Below, piece after piece: positions 8,221 through 23,796 of a stretch of DNA of 32,426 bases; position 1 is the first letter of the stretch, and each line of letters begins with the position of its first letter. Below the pieces are notes generated by a model, which saw nothing but the letters and a program-made list of their open reading frames with translations, was not told where the DNA came from and searched no databases. The translations under genes and the position numbers were made by a program. Location: positions 1 to 32,426 of the forward strand of contig JAEKLF010000113.1 in NCBI GenBank assembly GCA_019509985.1. The letters run 5' to 3'. This DNA is from Burkholderiales bacterium (GTDB taxonomy: Bacteria; Pseudomonadota; Gammaproteobacteria; Burkholderiales; Burkholderiaceae_C).

Positions 8221-9579
8221 ATGCCCAACCTGTCCCTGCGCACCAAGCTCGCCCTGCTCGCGCTGCTGCCCCTGCTGGCCTCTCTGGCGTTGATCGCGCT
8301 GGCGGTGCGCCAACAGGAAAGCGCCCTGGCCGCGCGCGAGCATGCCCTCGTACGCGGCAGCTACATGGACGCGCGGCGCACCGAGCTCAAGCACTACGTC
8401 GACCTGGCGGTCAGCACCATCAAGCCCCTGGTGGGCCAGCCCGGCGGGCAGGAGCAGGCACTGCGGCTGCTGTCTTCGCTGGACTACGGCCCCGACGGCT
8501 ATTTCTTCGTCTACGCGCTGGATGGCACGGTGCTGATGCATTCGCGCCAGGCCGAGCTGATCGGCCGGAACCTGTGGGAGCTGCGCGATTCGCGGGGCCG
8601 GCCGACCATCCAGCAGCTCATCCATCAGGCCAAGGCCGGTGGCGGCTATGTGGAGTACCTGTGGCGCAAGCCGTCGAGCAGCCAGCTGGCGCCCAAGCTG
8701 GGCTACGTCGTGGCCGTGCCGGAGTGGGGCTGGATGCTGGGCACTGGCCTCTACCTGGACGGCATCGAGGCGACGATGGCCGAGCTGGAGCGCGGCGCGC
8801 GCCAGAACATCACGACGACGCTGCTGTGGGTGGGCGCGGTAGCCGTGTTCGGCGTCGGGCTGATCAGCGCCGGTGCGCTGGCCATCAACCTCAGCGAGCA
8901 CCGCAGCGCCGAGGCCAAGCTGCGCGCGCTGGCGCGCCAGGTCGTGCAGAGCCAGGAGGACGAGCGCGCGCGGCTGGCGCGCGAGCTGCACGACGGCGTC
9001 AGCCAGGCGCTGGTGGCCACCAAGCTGCTGATCGAGTCGGCCCAGCACGATCCCACCAGCGCCGCACGGTTGCAGGAGCTGGCGCTCAAGCGCCTGAACA
9101 GCACGCTGGCCGAGGTGCGTCATCTGTCGCACGCGTTGCGCCCGGCGCTGCTGGACACGCTGGGCCTGCCGGCGGCGCTGCAACATCTGGCCAGCGAGTT
9201 CGACGCGGCCGGCGGCACGCGTTTCGGCCTGATCGTGGCGGGCGACGAGGTCGACCTGCCCGACACGGTCAAGACGGCGCTGTTCCGCATCGCCCAGGAA
9301 GCACTGAACAACGCGGCCCGCCATGCGCACGCGGCGACAGTGGGGTTGACGCTGCGCTTCGAGCGCGACGGCGGCCTGGCGCTGGAGGTGGCCGACGACG
9401 GCCAGGGCTTCGATGCCGACGCGGCCCAGGCCGTGGCCGACCGCGGCCTGGGTCTGCGCAGCATGCGCGAACGGGCCGATGCGCTGGGCGCGCGGCTGAG
9501 TCTCGTGACGGCGGCTGGCGCGGGCAGCCGGCTCGCGGTCAAACTATCGGCTGCCGACCTCGCCCGCGCCGCTGCATGA
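8221..9579 (+). CDS. Cache-domain sensor histidine kinase, NarL-type (HisKA_3)
   Basis: Membrane sensor kinase of 452 residues that should phosphorylate the response regulator encoded next. Order: N-terminal membrane helix (about 8-28), extracytoplasmic single Cache domain (about 30-190, with DYGPDGYFFVYALDGTVLMH and EWGWMLGTGLYLDGIEA typical of sCache_2), second membrane helix (about 199-223), a short linker, HisKA_3 dimerisation domain with RARLARELHDGVSQAL (phospho-acceptor His257), and HATPase_c with EALNNAARHA (N box), DDGQGF and GLGLRSMRERA. sCache_2 domains commonly bind small carboxylates or similar metabolites, but the ligand here is unknown. The stop overlaps the regulator start (ATGA), so the pair is co-translated. 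The Shine-Dalgarno sequence is weak. Confidence 0.94.
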   Translation: MPNLSLRTKLALLALLPLLASLALIALAVRQQESALAAREHALVRGSYMDARRTELKHYVDLAVSTIKPLVGQPGGQEQALRLLSSLDYGPDGYFFVYALDGTVLMHSRQAELIGRNLWELRDSRGRPTIQQLIHQAKAGGGYVEYLWRKPSSSQLAPKLGYVVAVPEWGWMLGTGLYLDGIEATMAELERGARQNITTTLLWVGAVAVFGVGLISAGALAINLSEHRSAEAKLRALARQVVQSQEDERARLARELHDGVSQALVATKLLIESAQHDPTSAARLQELALKRLNSTLAEVRHLSHALRPALLDTLGLPAALQHLASEFDAAGGTRFGLIVAGDEVDLPDTVKTALFRIAQEALNNAARHAHAATVGLTLRFERDGGLALEVADDGQGFDADAAQAVADRGLGLRSMRERADALGARLSLVTAAGAGSRLAVKLSAADLARAAA

Positions 9580-10208
9580 CCCACGCCATCCGCATCCTGC
9601 TCGTCGACGACCACCCGATGGTCCGGGAAGGCCTGGTCGCGCGGCTGCAGGCGGTGCCGCGCTTCGAGGTGGTCGGCGAGGCGGGCCGGCGCGTCGAGGC
9701 GCTGGAACAGCTGGCGCGCACGACGCCCGATGTGGTGCTGATGGACGTGGGGTTGAAGGACGGCAACGGCATCACGCTGGGCGCCGAGATGCTGGCCGCG
9801 CAGCCCGCCATCAAATTGCTGATGTTCAGCATGTACGACAACCCCGAGTACGTGCAGCGCGCGCTGCAGGCCGGCGCGCGCGGCTATGTGTTGAAGGACG
9901 CGCCGGCGACCGAGATCGTGTCGGCCATCGACGCGGTCGCAGCGGGCGGCACCTTCCTCAGCGCGGCCGTGTCGGGGCGGCTCTTTCGCGGCCAGAGCCC
10001 GAAGCCGGTGCTGACGCCGCGCGAGAGCGAGATCCTGGCGGCGCTGGGGCGTGGCGCGTCCAGCAAGCAGATCGCGCGTGAGCTGGACTTGAGCGTTCGC
10101 ACCGTCGAAGCACACCGTCAGAGCATCAAGCGCAAGCTGGAACTGGAGGGGCAGGCGGAGCTGATCCGCTATGCCGTCGAGCATGCCCGCAGCGGTGCGC
10201 CGCGTTGA
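9576..10208 (+). CDS. LuxR/NarL-family response regulator
   Basis: DNA-binding regulator of 210 residues paired with the upstream Cache kinase. The receiver domain (about 5-120) has the acidic pocket DDH (11-13), phospho-acceptor Asp57 in VVLMDVGLKDGNG, a conserved Ser/Thr in LMFSMYDN and Lys in GYVLKDAP. The C-terminal LuxR helix-turn-helix (about 146-203) reads LTPRESEILAALGRGASSKQ, then IARELDLSVRTVEAHRQSIK, the canonical DNA-contacting pattern. The start at 9576 overlaps the kinase stop by four bases. Its targets cannot be read from this window; the polyHAMP gene 176 bases downstream is one possible target, since a 13-base palindrome lies in that gap. Confidence 0.95.
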   Translation: MTHAIRILLVDDHPMVREGLVARLQAVPRFEVVGEAGRRVEALEQLARTTPDVVLMDVGLKDGNGITLGAEMLAAQPAIKLLMFSMYDNPEYVQRALQAGARGYVLKDAPATEIVSAIDAVAAGGTFLSAAVSGRLFRGQSPKPVLTPRESEILAALGRGASSKQIARELDLSVRTVEAHRQSIKRKLELEGQAELIRYAVEHARSGAPR

Positions 10209-10384
10209 GGGTTTCCCTGGCGTCGTGGGCTGCACGAAACGCTTGATCGCCCCCTGGGGGCATGCTAGAAGCTGGCACATTTCGCCGACCGTTGCGGCCT
10301 CCGGTCAGGGGCAATGAGCCCGGGCTCGAACCAGCGTCCGTTGCGGCAAACTCATCTTCACATCTGATCTGAATTGGGCGGACC
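10209..10384 (+). promoter_or_regulatory. Intergenic region before the polyHAMP kinase; candidate promoter with palindromic spacer
   Basis: A sigma70-like arrangement is visible: TTGATC (10243-10248), 17-base spacer, TAGAAG (10266-10271); each hexamer matches consensus at four of six positions. The spacer is largely occupied by a perfect 13-base palindrome, GCCCCCTGGGGGC (10249-10261), which could be an operator or a short dispersed palindrome. Transcription from here would give a leader of roughly 105 bases before the ATG at 10385. No strong Shine-Dalgarno precedes that ATG; GGCGGA is the closest purine-rich run. This is a candidate only. Confidence 0.35.
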
Positions 10385-17544
<7,160 letters not shown>

Positions 17545-17545
<1 letters not shown>

Positions 17546-20034
17546 TGACGATGTCCGCGACCGAGACGCTGCTGCCAACGGATGTGGATGAACTCACCAA
17601 CATCCTGATCGTCGACGACGAACCGGCCAACCTGCTGGTGCTGGAGAGCGTGCTCAACGACCCGAGCTACCGCATCGTGCGCGCGCTGTCGGCCGACCAG
17701 GCGCTGCTGGCCTTGATGGCACAGGAGTTCGCCGTCATGGTGCTGGACATCCAGCTGCCCGACATGAACGGCATCGAGCTTGCGCAGATGATAAAGGAGC
17801 GCAAGCGCAACGCCCACCTGCCCATCATCTTCCTGACGGCCTATTTCGATCAGGACCAATACCGCCTGCAGGGCTATGGCTCGGGTGCCGTGGACTACCT
17901 GCACAAGCCGGTAAACCCGGCGGTGCTGCGCTCCAAGGTGTCCGTGTTCGCGGAGTTGGACCGCAAGAGCCGCCAGATCCAGCGCACCAACCTCGCGCTG
18001 CTGGCCGAGGTGGAGGAGCGCCGCCGCGCCGAAGAGCGCTTGCGCGATCTGAACGAGACGCTGGAGCGCCGCGTCACCGAGCGCACCGAAGCCTTGCTCA
18101 ACGCCGACCGGCGGCTGCAGGCAATGATGAGCAGCATCACCGACGGCTTGCTGCTCGTCGAACCCGACGGGCGCATCGGCTACGTCAACGAGCAGGGCGC
18201 GCGCCTGCTGGGCCGGCGTGCCAGCGAACTGACCGGCCGGCACCGCACCGAGGTGTTCGGTGCCGGCGAGTTCGAGGCCGGGTTCGAGAGCGCCGTGGCC
18301 GGCGGCCAGGCCGTGTCCTTCGAAGCCATGGCCAGGGGCACGGGAGAGCGCTGGCTGCAATGCCATTGCTATCCGTCGGAAGAGGGCTTGTCCGTCTACT
18401 TCCACGACATCACCGACCGCCGCGAGCTGCAGTTTCGCCGCGAGCAGTTGCTGGCCGCCGAGCAGGCCGCGCGCAGCGCCGCCGACCATGCCGCCCGGGC
18501 CAAGGAGGAGTTCCTCGCCGCCATCAGCCACGAGCTGCGCACGCCGCTGGCCGCCATCATCGGCTGGGTCAATGTGCTGACCCATCCTGGCGCCGATTCG
18601 GGCATGTGGCAGCGCGGCATCCAGGCCATCGCGCGCAATGCACAGGCGCAGTCCGTGCTGGTCGACGACCTGCTGGAGATGAACCGCATCGTCGCCGGCA
18701 AGCAGCTGATGAACGTCGAGCGCGTCGACCTCAATGCCATCGTCGCCGGCGCGGCCGACACCGCGCGGCCCACCGCACAGACGCGCCAGCTCGACATCGT
18801 GCTGAAGAGGGCGCCCGAACCGGCCGAGGTGTTCGGCGACGCGGGGCGGCTCACGCAGATCGTCATGAACCTCATCACCAACGCGATGAAGTTCACGCCT
18901 GCCGGTGGCACCATCACCCTGGCCACGACCGTGACGGGCGACGTCGTCGAAGTGGACATCAGCGACAACGGCCAGGGCATCGCGTCGGACTTCCTGCCGC
19001 GCCTCTTCGACCGCTTCAGCCAGGCCGACGGCACCGCATCCAGCGTGCATGGCGGCCTGGGCCTGGGCCTGTCCATCGTCAAGAACCTCGTCGAACTGCA
19101 CGGCGGCGAGGTTTCGGCGCACAGCGACGGGCGCGGCCAGGGGGCCGTGTTCAGCCTGCGCTTCCCGCGCGCCGGCGAAGAATCGCAACCGCCGCCCGTA
19201 GAGAGCGCTGAACCGGACGGCGGCGGCGTCGAGCCCTCCATCGAGGGCGTGCGCGTGCTGATGGTCGACGACCATGCCGACGTGCTGGAGGCACAGGCCA
19301 GGCTGCTGTCCGAGCGCGGCGCCGAGGTCGTCACCGCCGAATCGGCCGAAGCCGCCATCGCATTGCTACGCGAGCAGCGCTTCGATGTGCTGCTGAGCGA
19401 TCTCGGCATGCCCGGCATGGGTGGCTACGACCTCATCCGCCACGTGCGCGGCCATCTCAAGTTCAGCGCCGACGACCTTCCCGCGGCGGCCGTCACCGCC
19501 TATGTGCGCGCGGCCGACCAAGAAGCCGCGCTCAATGCCGGCTTCCAGCGCTGCCTGCACAAGGCGGTGTCACCGCGCATGTTGGCCCGCACGGTCGCCG
19601 AACTCGCGCAGTCGCGCCGGCCGGCCGCGGCCGAGTCCGCCGAGGCCACGCCGGTGCTGCGGGCGCTTTTCGTCGAAGACAACGCCGAACTTCGCGAGCA
19701 GATCGCCTGGCTGCTGGAGGAAGACGGCATGCAGCTCGAGACCTGCGCCACGGCCGAGGAGGCCCTCGCGACCTATCGGCCCGACAAGTTCGATCTCGTC
19801 GTGACCGACGTCAGCCTGCCCGAGATGTCCGGCGTCGACCTGGCCCGCATCATCCTGCGCGACGTGCCGGACGCCTGGGTGGTGTTCTCCTCGGGCTATG
19901 CGATGGGCGACGTCCTGGCCAGCTTCGGCCCCAACGTGCGTGCGCTGCTCAAGCCCTTCGAGTTTCAGGACATCCAGCGCCTGACCCAGGAAATCCGCGC
20001 GCGCATGAAGAGCCGGCTGGTGTCGCAGCAATGA
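17545..20034 (+). CDS. Hybrid histidine kinase (REC-PAS-HisKA-HATPase-REC-REC)
   Basis: Soluble 829-residue hybrid kinase. Order: receiver (about 16-135, LIVDDEPANLL, acceptor Asp68 in MVLDIQLPDMNG, Lys in DYLHKPVN), coiled coil rich in Glu/Arg (about 145-190), PAS domain (about 192-300, ITDGLLLVEPDGRIGYVNEQ), second short coil, HisKA with ISHELRTPLAAIIGW (His329), HATPase_c (NLITNAMKFT, DNGQGI, GLGLGLSIV), receiver with Asp619 (LLSDLGMPGMGGYD) and receiver with Asp755 (VVTDVSLPEMSGVD, LLKPFE). There is no membrane helix, HPt or output domain. The first ATG (17545) overlaps the polyHAMP stop (TAATG); an alternative ATG lies two codons on (17551). The tight coupling implies equal production with the polyHAMP kinase, which may exchange phosphate with the N-terminal receiver (inference). 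The next gene overlaps its stop by four bases. Confidence 0.94.
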
Positions 20035-20888
20035 AGCGGCGCACGGCCGTCTTTCCCTTCAGGAAGCGCAGCTCGGGGCAGCTGGTGCGCATCGCGCTGC
20101 GCGGATGGGGCGGCGACCGGTGCTGGCGGGCGATCCCTGAGTTGCAGATGCGTGGGTCGCCGGAGACGCTGAAGCTGGCTCAATCGTTGGCCGGCAGTTC
20201 GAGTTGGAGGCGGCGCGCCCTGGGCCTGTATATCGCCTCCCAGCTGCGGCAGCGATCACCTGACGCTCGTTTCGGCAGCGTCGAGTTCGCCGTGGAAGAA
20301 ACCCAGCGACTGCTGCTCGCCGGGCTTCATGATCGGCATGTGGAGGTCGTCCGCGCGGCGGTCTCGGGACTCGGCCATAGACCGCATGCCGCAGCACTGG
20401 CTGATCTTGTACGGCTGGCAGACCACTCGGACACGGACTTGCGCCAGGATGTCGCCGTGGTTCTCGGGCACTATCCCGAGCCCCATGCCATCACGGCCTT
20501 GCTGCGGCTGGCCCGTGACGCGGACGACGACACGCGCGACTGGGCCACCTTCGGCCTGGGGAGCATGCAGGAGGCGGATACACCGGATATCCGGGCGCTG
20601 CTGTGGCAGAACCTGAGGGATCCCAATCCCGCCGTGCAGAACGAGGCACTCATTGGGCTGGCGGAGCGAGGCGATGCGAGAGCACTCGAGCACCTGCTCG
20701 CCCACCTCGACGATGACTGTCGAGTTTATGAACTCGAGGCCGCTGAGAAACTTGCCGATCCGCGCCTGTTGGCTGCGCTGCAAGCCTTGTGGGTTGGCGC
20801 GGGGAGGGACTCCGGCGTGAATGGCAGCTGGCTGGGTGCCCTGTGCGCGGCCATCGAGGCCTGCGGCGCGGCGCCTGTTGGCGCCTGA
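20031..20888 (+). CDS. HEAT-repeat protein, translationally coupled to the hybrid kinase
   Basis: Soluble protein of 285 residues made mostly of HEAT-like helical pairs, e.g. DRHVEVVRAAVSGLGHRP, DTDLRQDVAVVLGHYPEPHA, DDDTRDWATFGLGSMQEADT and NPAVQNEALIGLAERGDARA. Such alpha-solenoids normally bind other proteins; no catalytic motif is visible. The N-terminal 20 residues are basic (MKRRTAVFPFRKRSSGQ). The ATG at 20031 overlaps the kinase stop (ATGA), and homology-like sequence (LVRIALRG, then AIPELQMRG) begins within 20 codons, which supports that start. It may be a scaffold or output partner of the two kinases, but that rests on position only. Codon choice looks somewhat less GC-biased than in the kinases, so separate acquisition is possible. 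It converges with the minus-strand gene only 2 bases downstream. Confidence 0.85.
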   Translation: MKRRTAVFPFRKRSSGQLVRIALRGWGGDRCWRAIPELQMRGSPETLKLAQSLAGSSSWRRRALGLYIASQLRQRSPDARFGSVEFAVEETQRLLLAGLHDRHVEVVRAAVSGLGHRPHAAALADLVRLADHSDTDLRQDVAVVLGHYPEPHAITALLRLARDADDDTRDWATFGLGSMQEADTPDIRALLWQNLRDPNPAVQNEALIGLAERGDARALEHLLAHLDDDCRVYELEAAEKLADPRLLAALQALWVGAGRDSGVNGSWLGALCAAIEACGAAPVGA

Positions 20889-20890
20889 CC

Positions 20891-21274
20891 TCAGTGGCCG
20901 CGGTGCGGGCCGTAGCCGTCGCGGTCGTGATCCCAGCGCTGGCCATAGTCGCGGTGCTCATGGCGTTCGTGCTCCCAACGATCGCCGCGGCCTTCCCAGC
21001 GGTGGTCACGGTAGTAGGTCTCGTACACGACTCGCGGCGGCGGCGCGTAATAGACATCACGTTCGACATACCTGGGCGCGGGCGCGTACACCACGGGCGC
21101 CGGGGCGTAGTAAACCGGTGCCGGTTCCGGCGCGTAATAACGCGGCCCGTCGGACACGGCGATACCCGCAACCGGCAGGCTGATGCCGATGGACCAGTGC
21201 GTCCCGGCGTGGGCGGCCGTGGCGCCAAACAGGGCGGCGCCGGCAACGAGGGCAGCAAGGGTGTGACGAAGCAT
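20891..21274 (-). CDS. Small exported Tyr/Pro/His-rich protein (PXPV-repeat-like)
   Basis: Product of 127 residues with a clear Sec signal peptide (MLRHTLAALVAGAALFGATA, cleavage near AHA-GT). The mature part has a short hydrophobic segment (WSIGISLPVAGIAV), then repeats of the kind YYAPEPAPVYYAPAPVVYAP, and a charged tail rich in Arg, His, Asp and Tyr. Similar short secreted proteins are common in Burkholderiales and have no established function; metal or envelope binding is a guess from the His/Tyr content. A perfect AGGAGG Shine-Dalgarno (21286-21281) sits 6 bases before the ATG at 21274, the strongest in the window, which decides the start against the longer frame that opens at 21655. The gene ends 2 bases from the HEAT gene in convergent orientation. 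Confidence 0.88.
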   Translation of the reverse strand: MLRHTLAALVAGAALFGATAAHAGTHWSIGISLPVAGIAVSDGPRYYAPEPAPVYYAPAPVVYAPAPRYVERDVYYAPPPRVVYETYYRDHRWEGRGDRWEHERHEHRDYGQRWDHDRDGYGPHRGH

Positions 21275-21524
21275 GACGGACCTCCTACATAGCCAAACAG
21301 CTGGCTTGCGATGCCTGAACAACGCGAGGCCGCGCCGGACGTTGACTCTGCGGGGCAGGCATTCGTAAGCGGGTGTGATGGGAAGGATTCCCGGGTTGAC
21401 CCTTAGGTAATGCCGCGTGGCCGGCCCGCGTGGCTTGACCGATGCCCCGCGGGCGGCCAATTCCGACACTGCCTGCACGGCAGCGCCCCCGTGTCGAGGG
21501 TCGCGCCGCAACGGAGACAAGCTC
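21275..21524. promoter_or_regulatory. Divergent intergenic region between the exported protein and cstA
   Basis: The longest non-coding stretch in the window (250 bases) must hold promoters for both divergent genes. It contains the AGGAGG of the minus gene (21281-21286), GGAG (21513-21516) 8 bases before the cstA ATG, and a small dyad GGGAAGGATTCCC (21380-21392). Three TTGACY hexamers lie on the plus strand (21342, 21396, 21435), but none has a convincing -10 at 16-18 bases. A TGTGA half-site at about 21374 lacks its partner, so CRP control, known for E. coli cstA, is not supported. Confidence 0.4.
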
Positions 21525-23588
21525 ATGCAGAACCTGCGCCGCCACCTCGCCTGGGCGGGTGTCGCGATCCTGGGTGCCGGGTCCCTCGCCACCGTGGCCC
21601 TCAGCCGCGGCGAGACGATCAGCGCGCTCTGGGTCGTCGCCGCCGCGCTGTGCACCTACCTGATCGCCTATCGCTACTACAGCCTCTTCATCGCCGAGCG
21701 TGTGCTGGGGCTGGACGCCACGCGCCAGACGCCGGCCTGGAAGTACAACGACGGCCTGGACTTCGTGCCCACCAACAAGCACGTTCTCTACGGCCACCAT
21801 TTCGCGGCCATTGCCGGCGCCGGCCCGCTGGTCGGCCCGGTGCTGGCGGCGCAAATGGGCTATCTGCCAGGGCTGCTGTGGATCCTGGCCGGCGTCGTCT
21901 TCGCCGGCGCTGTGCAGGACTTCATCGTGCTGTTCATCTCGACGCGCCGCGATGGCCGCTCGCTCGGCGATCTCATCAAGCAGGAGATGGGCACGGTGCC
22001 GGGGCTGATCGCGCTGTTCGGCGCCTTCATGATCATGATCATCATCCTGGCGGTGCTGGCGCTGATCGTCGTGAAGGCGCTGGCCGATTCCCCCTGGGGC
22101 CTGTTCACGGTGGCGGCGACCATCCCGGTCGCGCTCTTCATGGGCGTCTACCTGCGCTTCATCCGCCCAGGCCGCATCGGCGAGGTGTCGGTCATCGGCT
22201 TCGTGCTGCTGATGGCCGCCGTCTTCGGCGGCCAGGCGGTCAGCGAGAGCGCCGCGCTCGCGCCGCTCTTCACGCTGACGCCGACGACGCTGGTGGGCCT
22301 GCTGATCGGCTACGGCTTCGTCGCCGCCTGCATTCCGGTATGGCTGCTGCTGGCGCCGCGCGACTACCTCAGCACCTTCCTGAAGATCGGCACCATCATC
22401 GCGCTGGCCATCGGCATCGTCATCGTCGCGCCGCCGCTGAAGATGCCGGCGCTGACGCAGTTCGCCACGGGCAACGGCCCCGTGTGGGCCGGCAGTCTCT
22501 TCCCCTTCCTGTTCATCACCATCGCCTGCGGCGCGGTGTCGGGCTTTCACGCGCTGATCTCGTCGGGCACGACGCCGAAGCTGCTGGAGAACGAGACGCA
22601 TGCCCGCTACATCGGCTACGGCGGCATGCTGGCCGAGAGCTTCGTCGCGGTGATGGCGCTGGTGGCGGCCTCCTGCATCGAGCCCGGCGTCTATTTCGCG
22701 ATGAACAGTCCGGCCGCGGTCGTCGGCAAGGACGCGGCCACGGTCGCGCAGACGCTGTCCACCTGGGGTTTCGTCGTCACGCCCGACATGCTCACGCAGG
22801 CCGCGGCCGACGTCGGCGAGAAGACCATCCTGGCCCGTGCCGGCGGCGCGCCGACGCTGGCGGTGGGCATGGCGCAGATCCTGCACCAGGTCGTCGGTGG
22901 CAAGGCGCTGATGGCCTTCTGGTACCACTTCGCCATCCTGTTCGAGGCGCTGTTCATCCTGACCGCCGTGGACGCCGGCACACGCGCCGGCCGCTTCATG
23001 CTGCAGGACCTGCTGGGCAGCTTCGTGCCCTCGCTCAAGCGCACCGAGTCCTGGGTGGCCAACCTCGTCGCCACCGGCTTGTGTGTCGGCGCCTGGGGCT
23101 ACTTCCTGTATCAGGGTGTCGTCGACCCGCTGGGCGGCATCAACACGCTGTGGCCGCTGTTCGGCATCGCCAACCAGATGCTGGCCGCCGTGGCGCTGCT
23201 GCTGGGCACGGTCGTCATCTTCAAGATGAAGAAGGACCGCTACGCCTGGGTCACGGCCCTGCCGGCCGCCTGGCTGCTGGCCTGCACGATGACGGCGGGC
23301 TGGCTGAAGATCTTCGCGGCCGACGCCAAGCTCGGCTTCCTGGCCCACGCCGACAAGTACGCCGCGGCGATTGCCGAGGGCAAGGTACTGGCGCCGGCCA
23401 AGTCACTAGCCGCGATGGAACGCGTCGTCTTCAACGACCGACTGGACGCGGCGCTGTGCGCGCTCTTCATGGGCGTGGTGCTGAGCGTGCTGGTCTACAG
23501 CGTCAAGACCATCCTCGCCGCCCGGCGCAGCCGGCAGGCCACGGCGCAGGAGACGCGCTTCGTGCCGTTGGCGCCCGCCCATGCTTGA
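21525..23588 (+). CDS. cstA: Carbon starvation protein A, peptide/pyruvate transporter family
   Basis: Polytopic inner-membrane transporter of 687 residues (E. coli CstA is 701). CstA and its paralogue BtsT take up pyruvate and, by earlier reports, peptides during carbon limitation. Family motifs are clear: YRYYSLFIAERVLGLD near the start, NKHVLYGHHFAAIAGAGPLV, GPVLAAQMGYLPG, SRG-type loop replaced by STRRDGRSLGDLIKQEMG, FHALISSGTTPKLL, and DAGTRAGRFMLQDLLG, separated by many hydrophobic segments. The frame opens upstream at 21417, but the ATG at 21525 has GGAG 8 bases before it and begins the native MQNLRRHLAWAG. The stop overlaps the start of ybdD, as in many genomes. Confidence 0.96.
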   Translation: MQNLRRHLAWAGVAILGAGSLATVALSRGETISALWVVAAALCTYLIAYRYYSLFIAERVLGLDATRQTPAWKYNDGLDFVPTNKHVLYGHHFAAIAGAGPLVGPVLAAQMGYLPGLLWILAGVVFAGAVQDFIVLFISTRRDGRSLGDLIKQEMGTVPGLIALFGAFMIMIIILAVLALIVVKALADSPWGLFTVAATIPVALFMGVYLRFIRPGRIGEVSVIGFVLLMAAVFGGQAVSESAALAPLFTLTPTTLVGLLIGYGFVAACIPVWLLLAPRDYLSTFLKIGTIIALAIGIVIVAPPLKMPALTQFATGNGPVWAGSLFPFLFITIACGAVSGFHALISSGTTPKLLENETHARYIGYGGMLAESFVAVMALVAASCIEPGVYFAMNSPAAVVGKDAATVAQTLSTWGFVVTPDMLTQAAADVGEKTILARAGGAPTLAVGMAQILHQVVGGKALMAFWYHFAILFEALFILTAVDAGTRAGRFMLQDLLGSFVPSLKRTESWVANLVATGLCVGAWGYFLYQGVVDPLGGINTLWPLFGIANQMLAAVALLLGTVVIFKMKKDRYAWVTALPAAWLLACTMTAGWLKIFAADAKLGFLAHADKYAAAIAEGKVLAPAKSLAAMERVVFNDRLDAALCALFMGVVLSVLVYSVKTILAARRSRQATAQETRFVPLAPAHA

Positions 23589-23781
23589 GCGCGGGGACCT
23601 GGCCCGCGCGGGTCGCTACCTCACACAAAGCCTGCGCCTGATGGTGGGCGTGCCGGACTACGGCAGCTACCTGGCCCACCATCAGGCCACGCACCCGGAG
23701 CGGGCGGCGATGAGCTACGAAGAGTTCTTCAGGGAGCGGCAGGCGGCGCGCTACAGCGCGCGCGTCGGCAAGTGCTGCTGA
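23581..23781 (+). CDS. YbdD/YjiX family small protein (DUF466), CstA partner
   Basis: Protein of 66 residues, the usual length of the family. Typical features are VGVPDYGSYLAHHQATHPER and MSYEEFFRERQAARYS, with a Cys-Cys end (GKCC). YbdD/YjiX proteins are nearly always encoded directly after cstA or btsT and are thought to be needed for or to modulate the transporter; the mechanism is not settled. The ATG lies 8 bases inside the end of cstA, so translation is coupled. Confidence 0.93.
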   Translation: MLERGDLARAGRYLTQSLRLMVGVPDYGSYLAHHQATHPERAAMSYEEFFRERQAARYSARVGKCC

Positions 23782-23796
23782 GGTAAAAGGCCGGCC

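Noticed and set aside
21342..21440. Three TTGACY hexamers as -35 elements for cstA
   Set aside because: No acceptable -10 hexamer lies 16-18 bases downstream of any of them.
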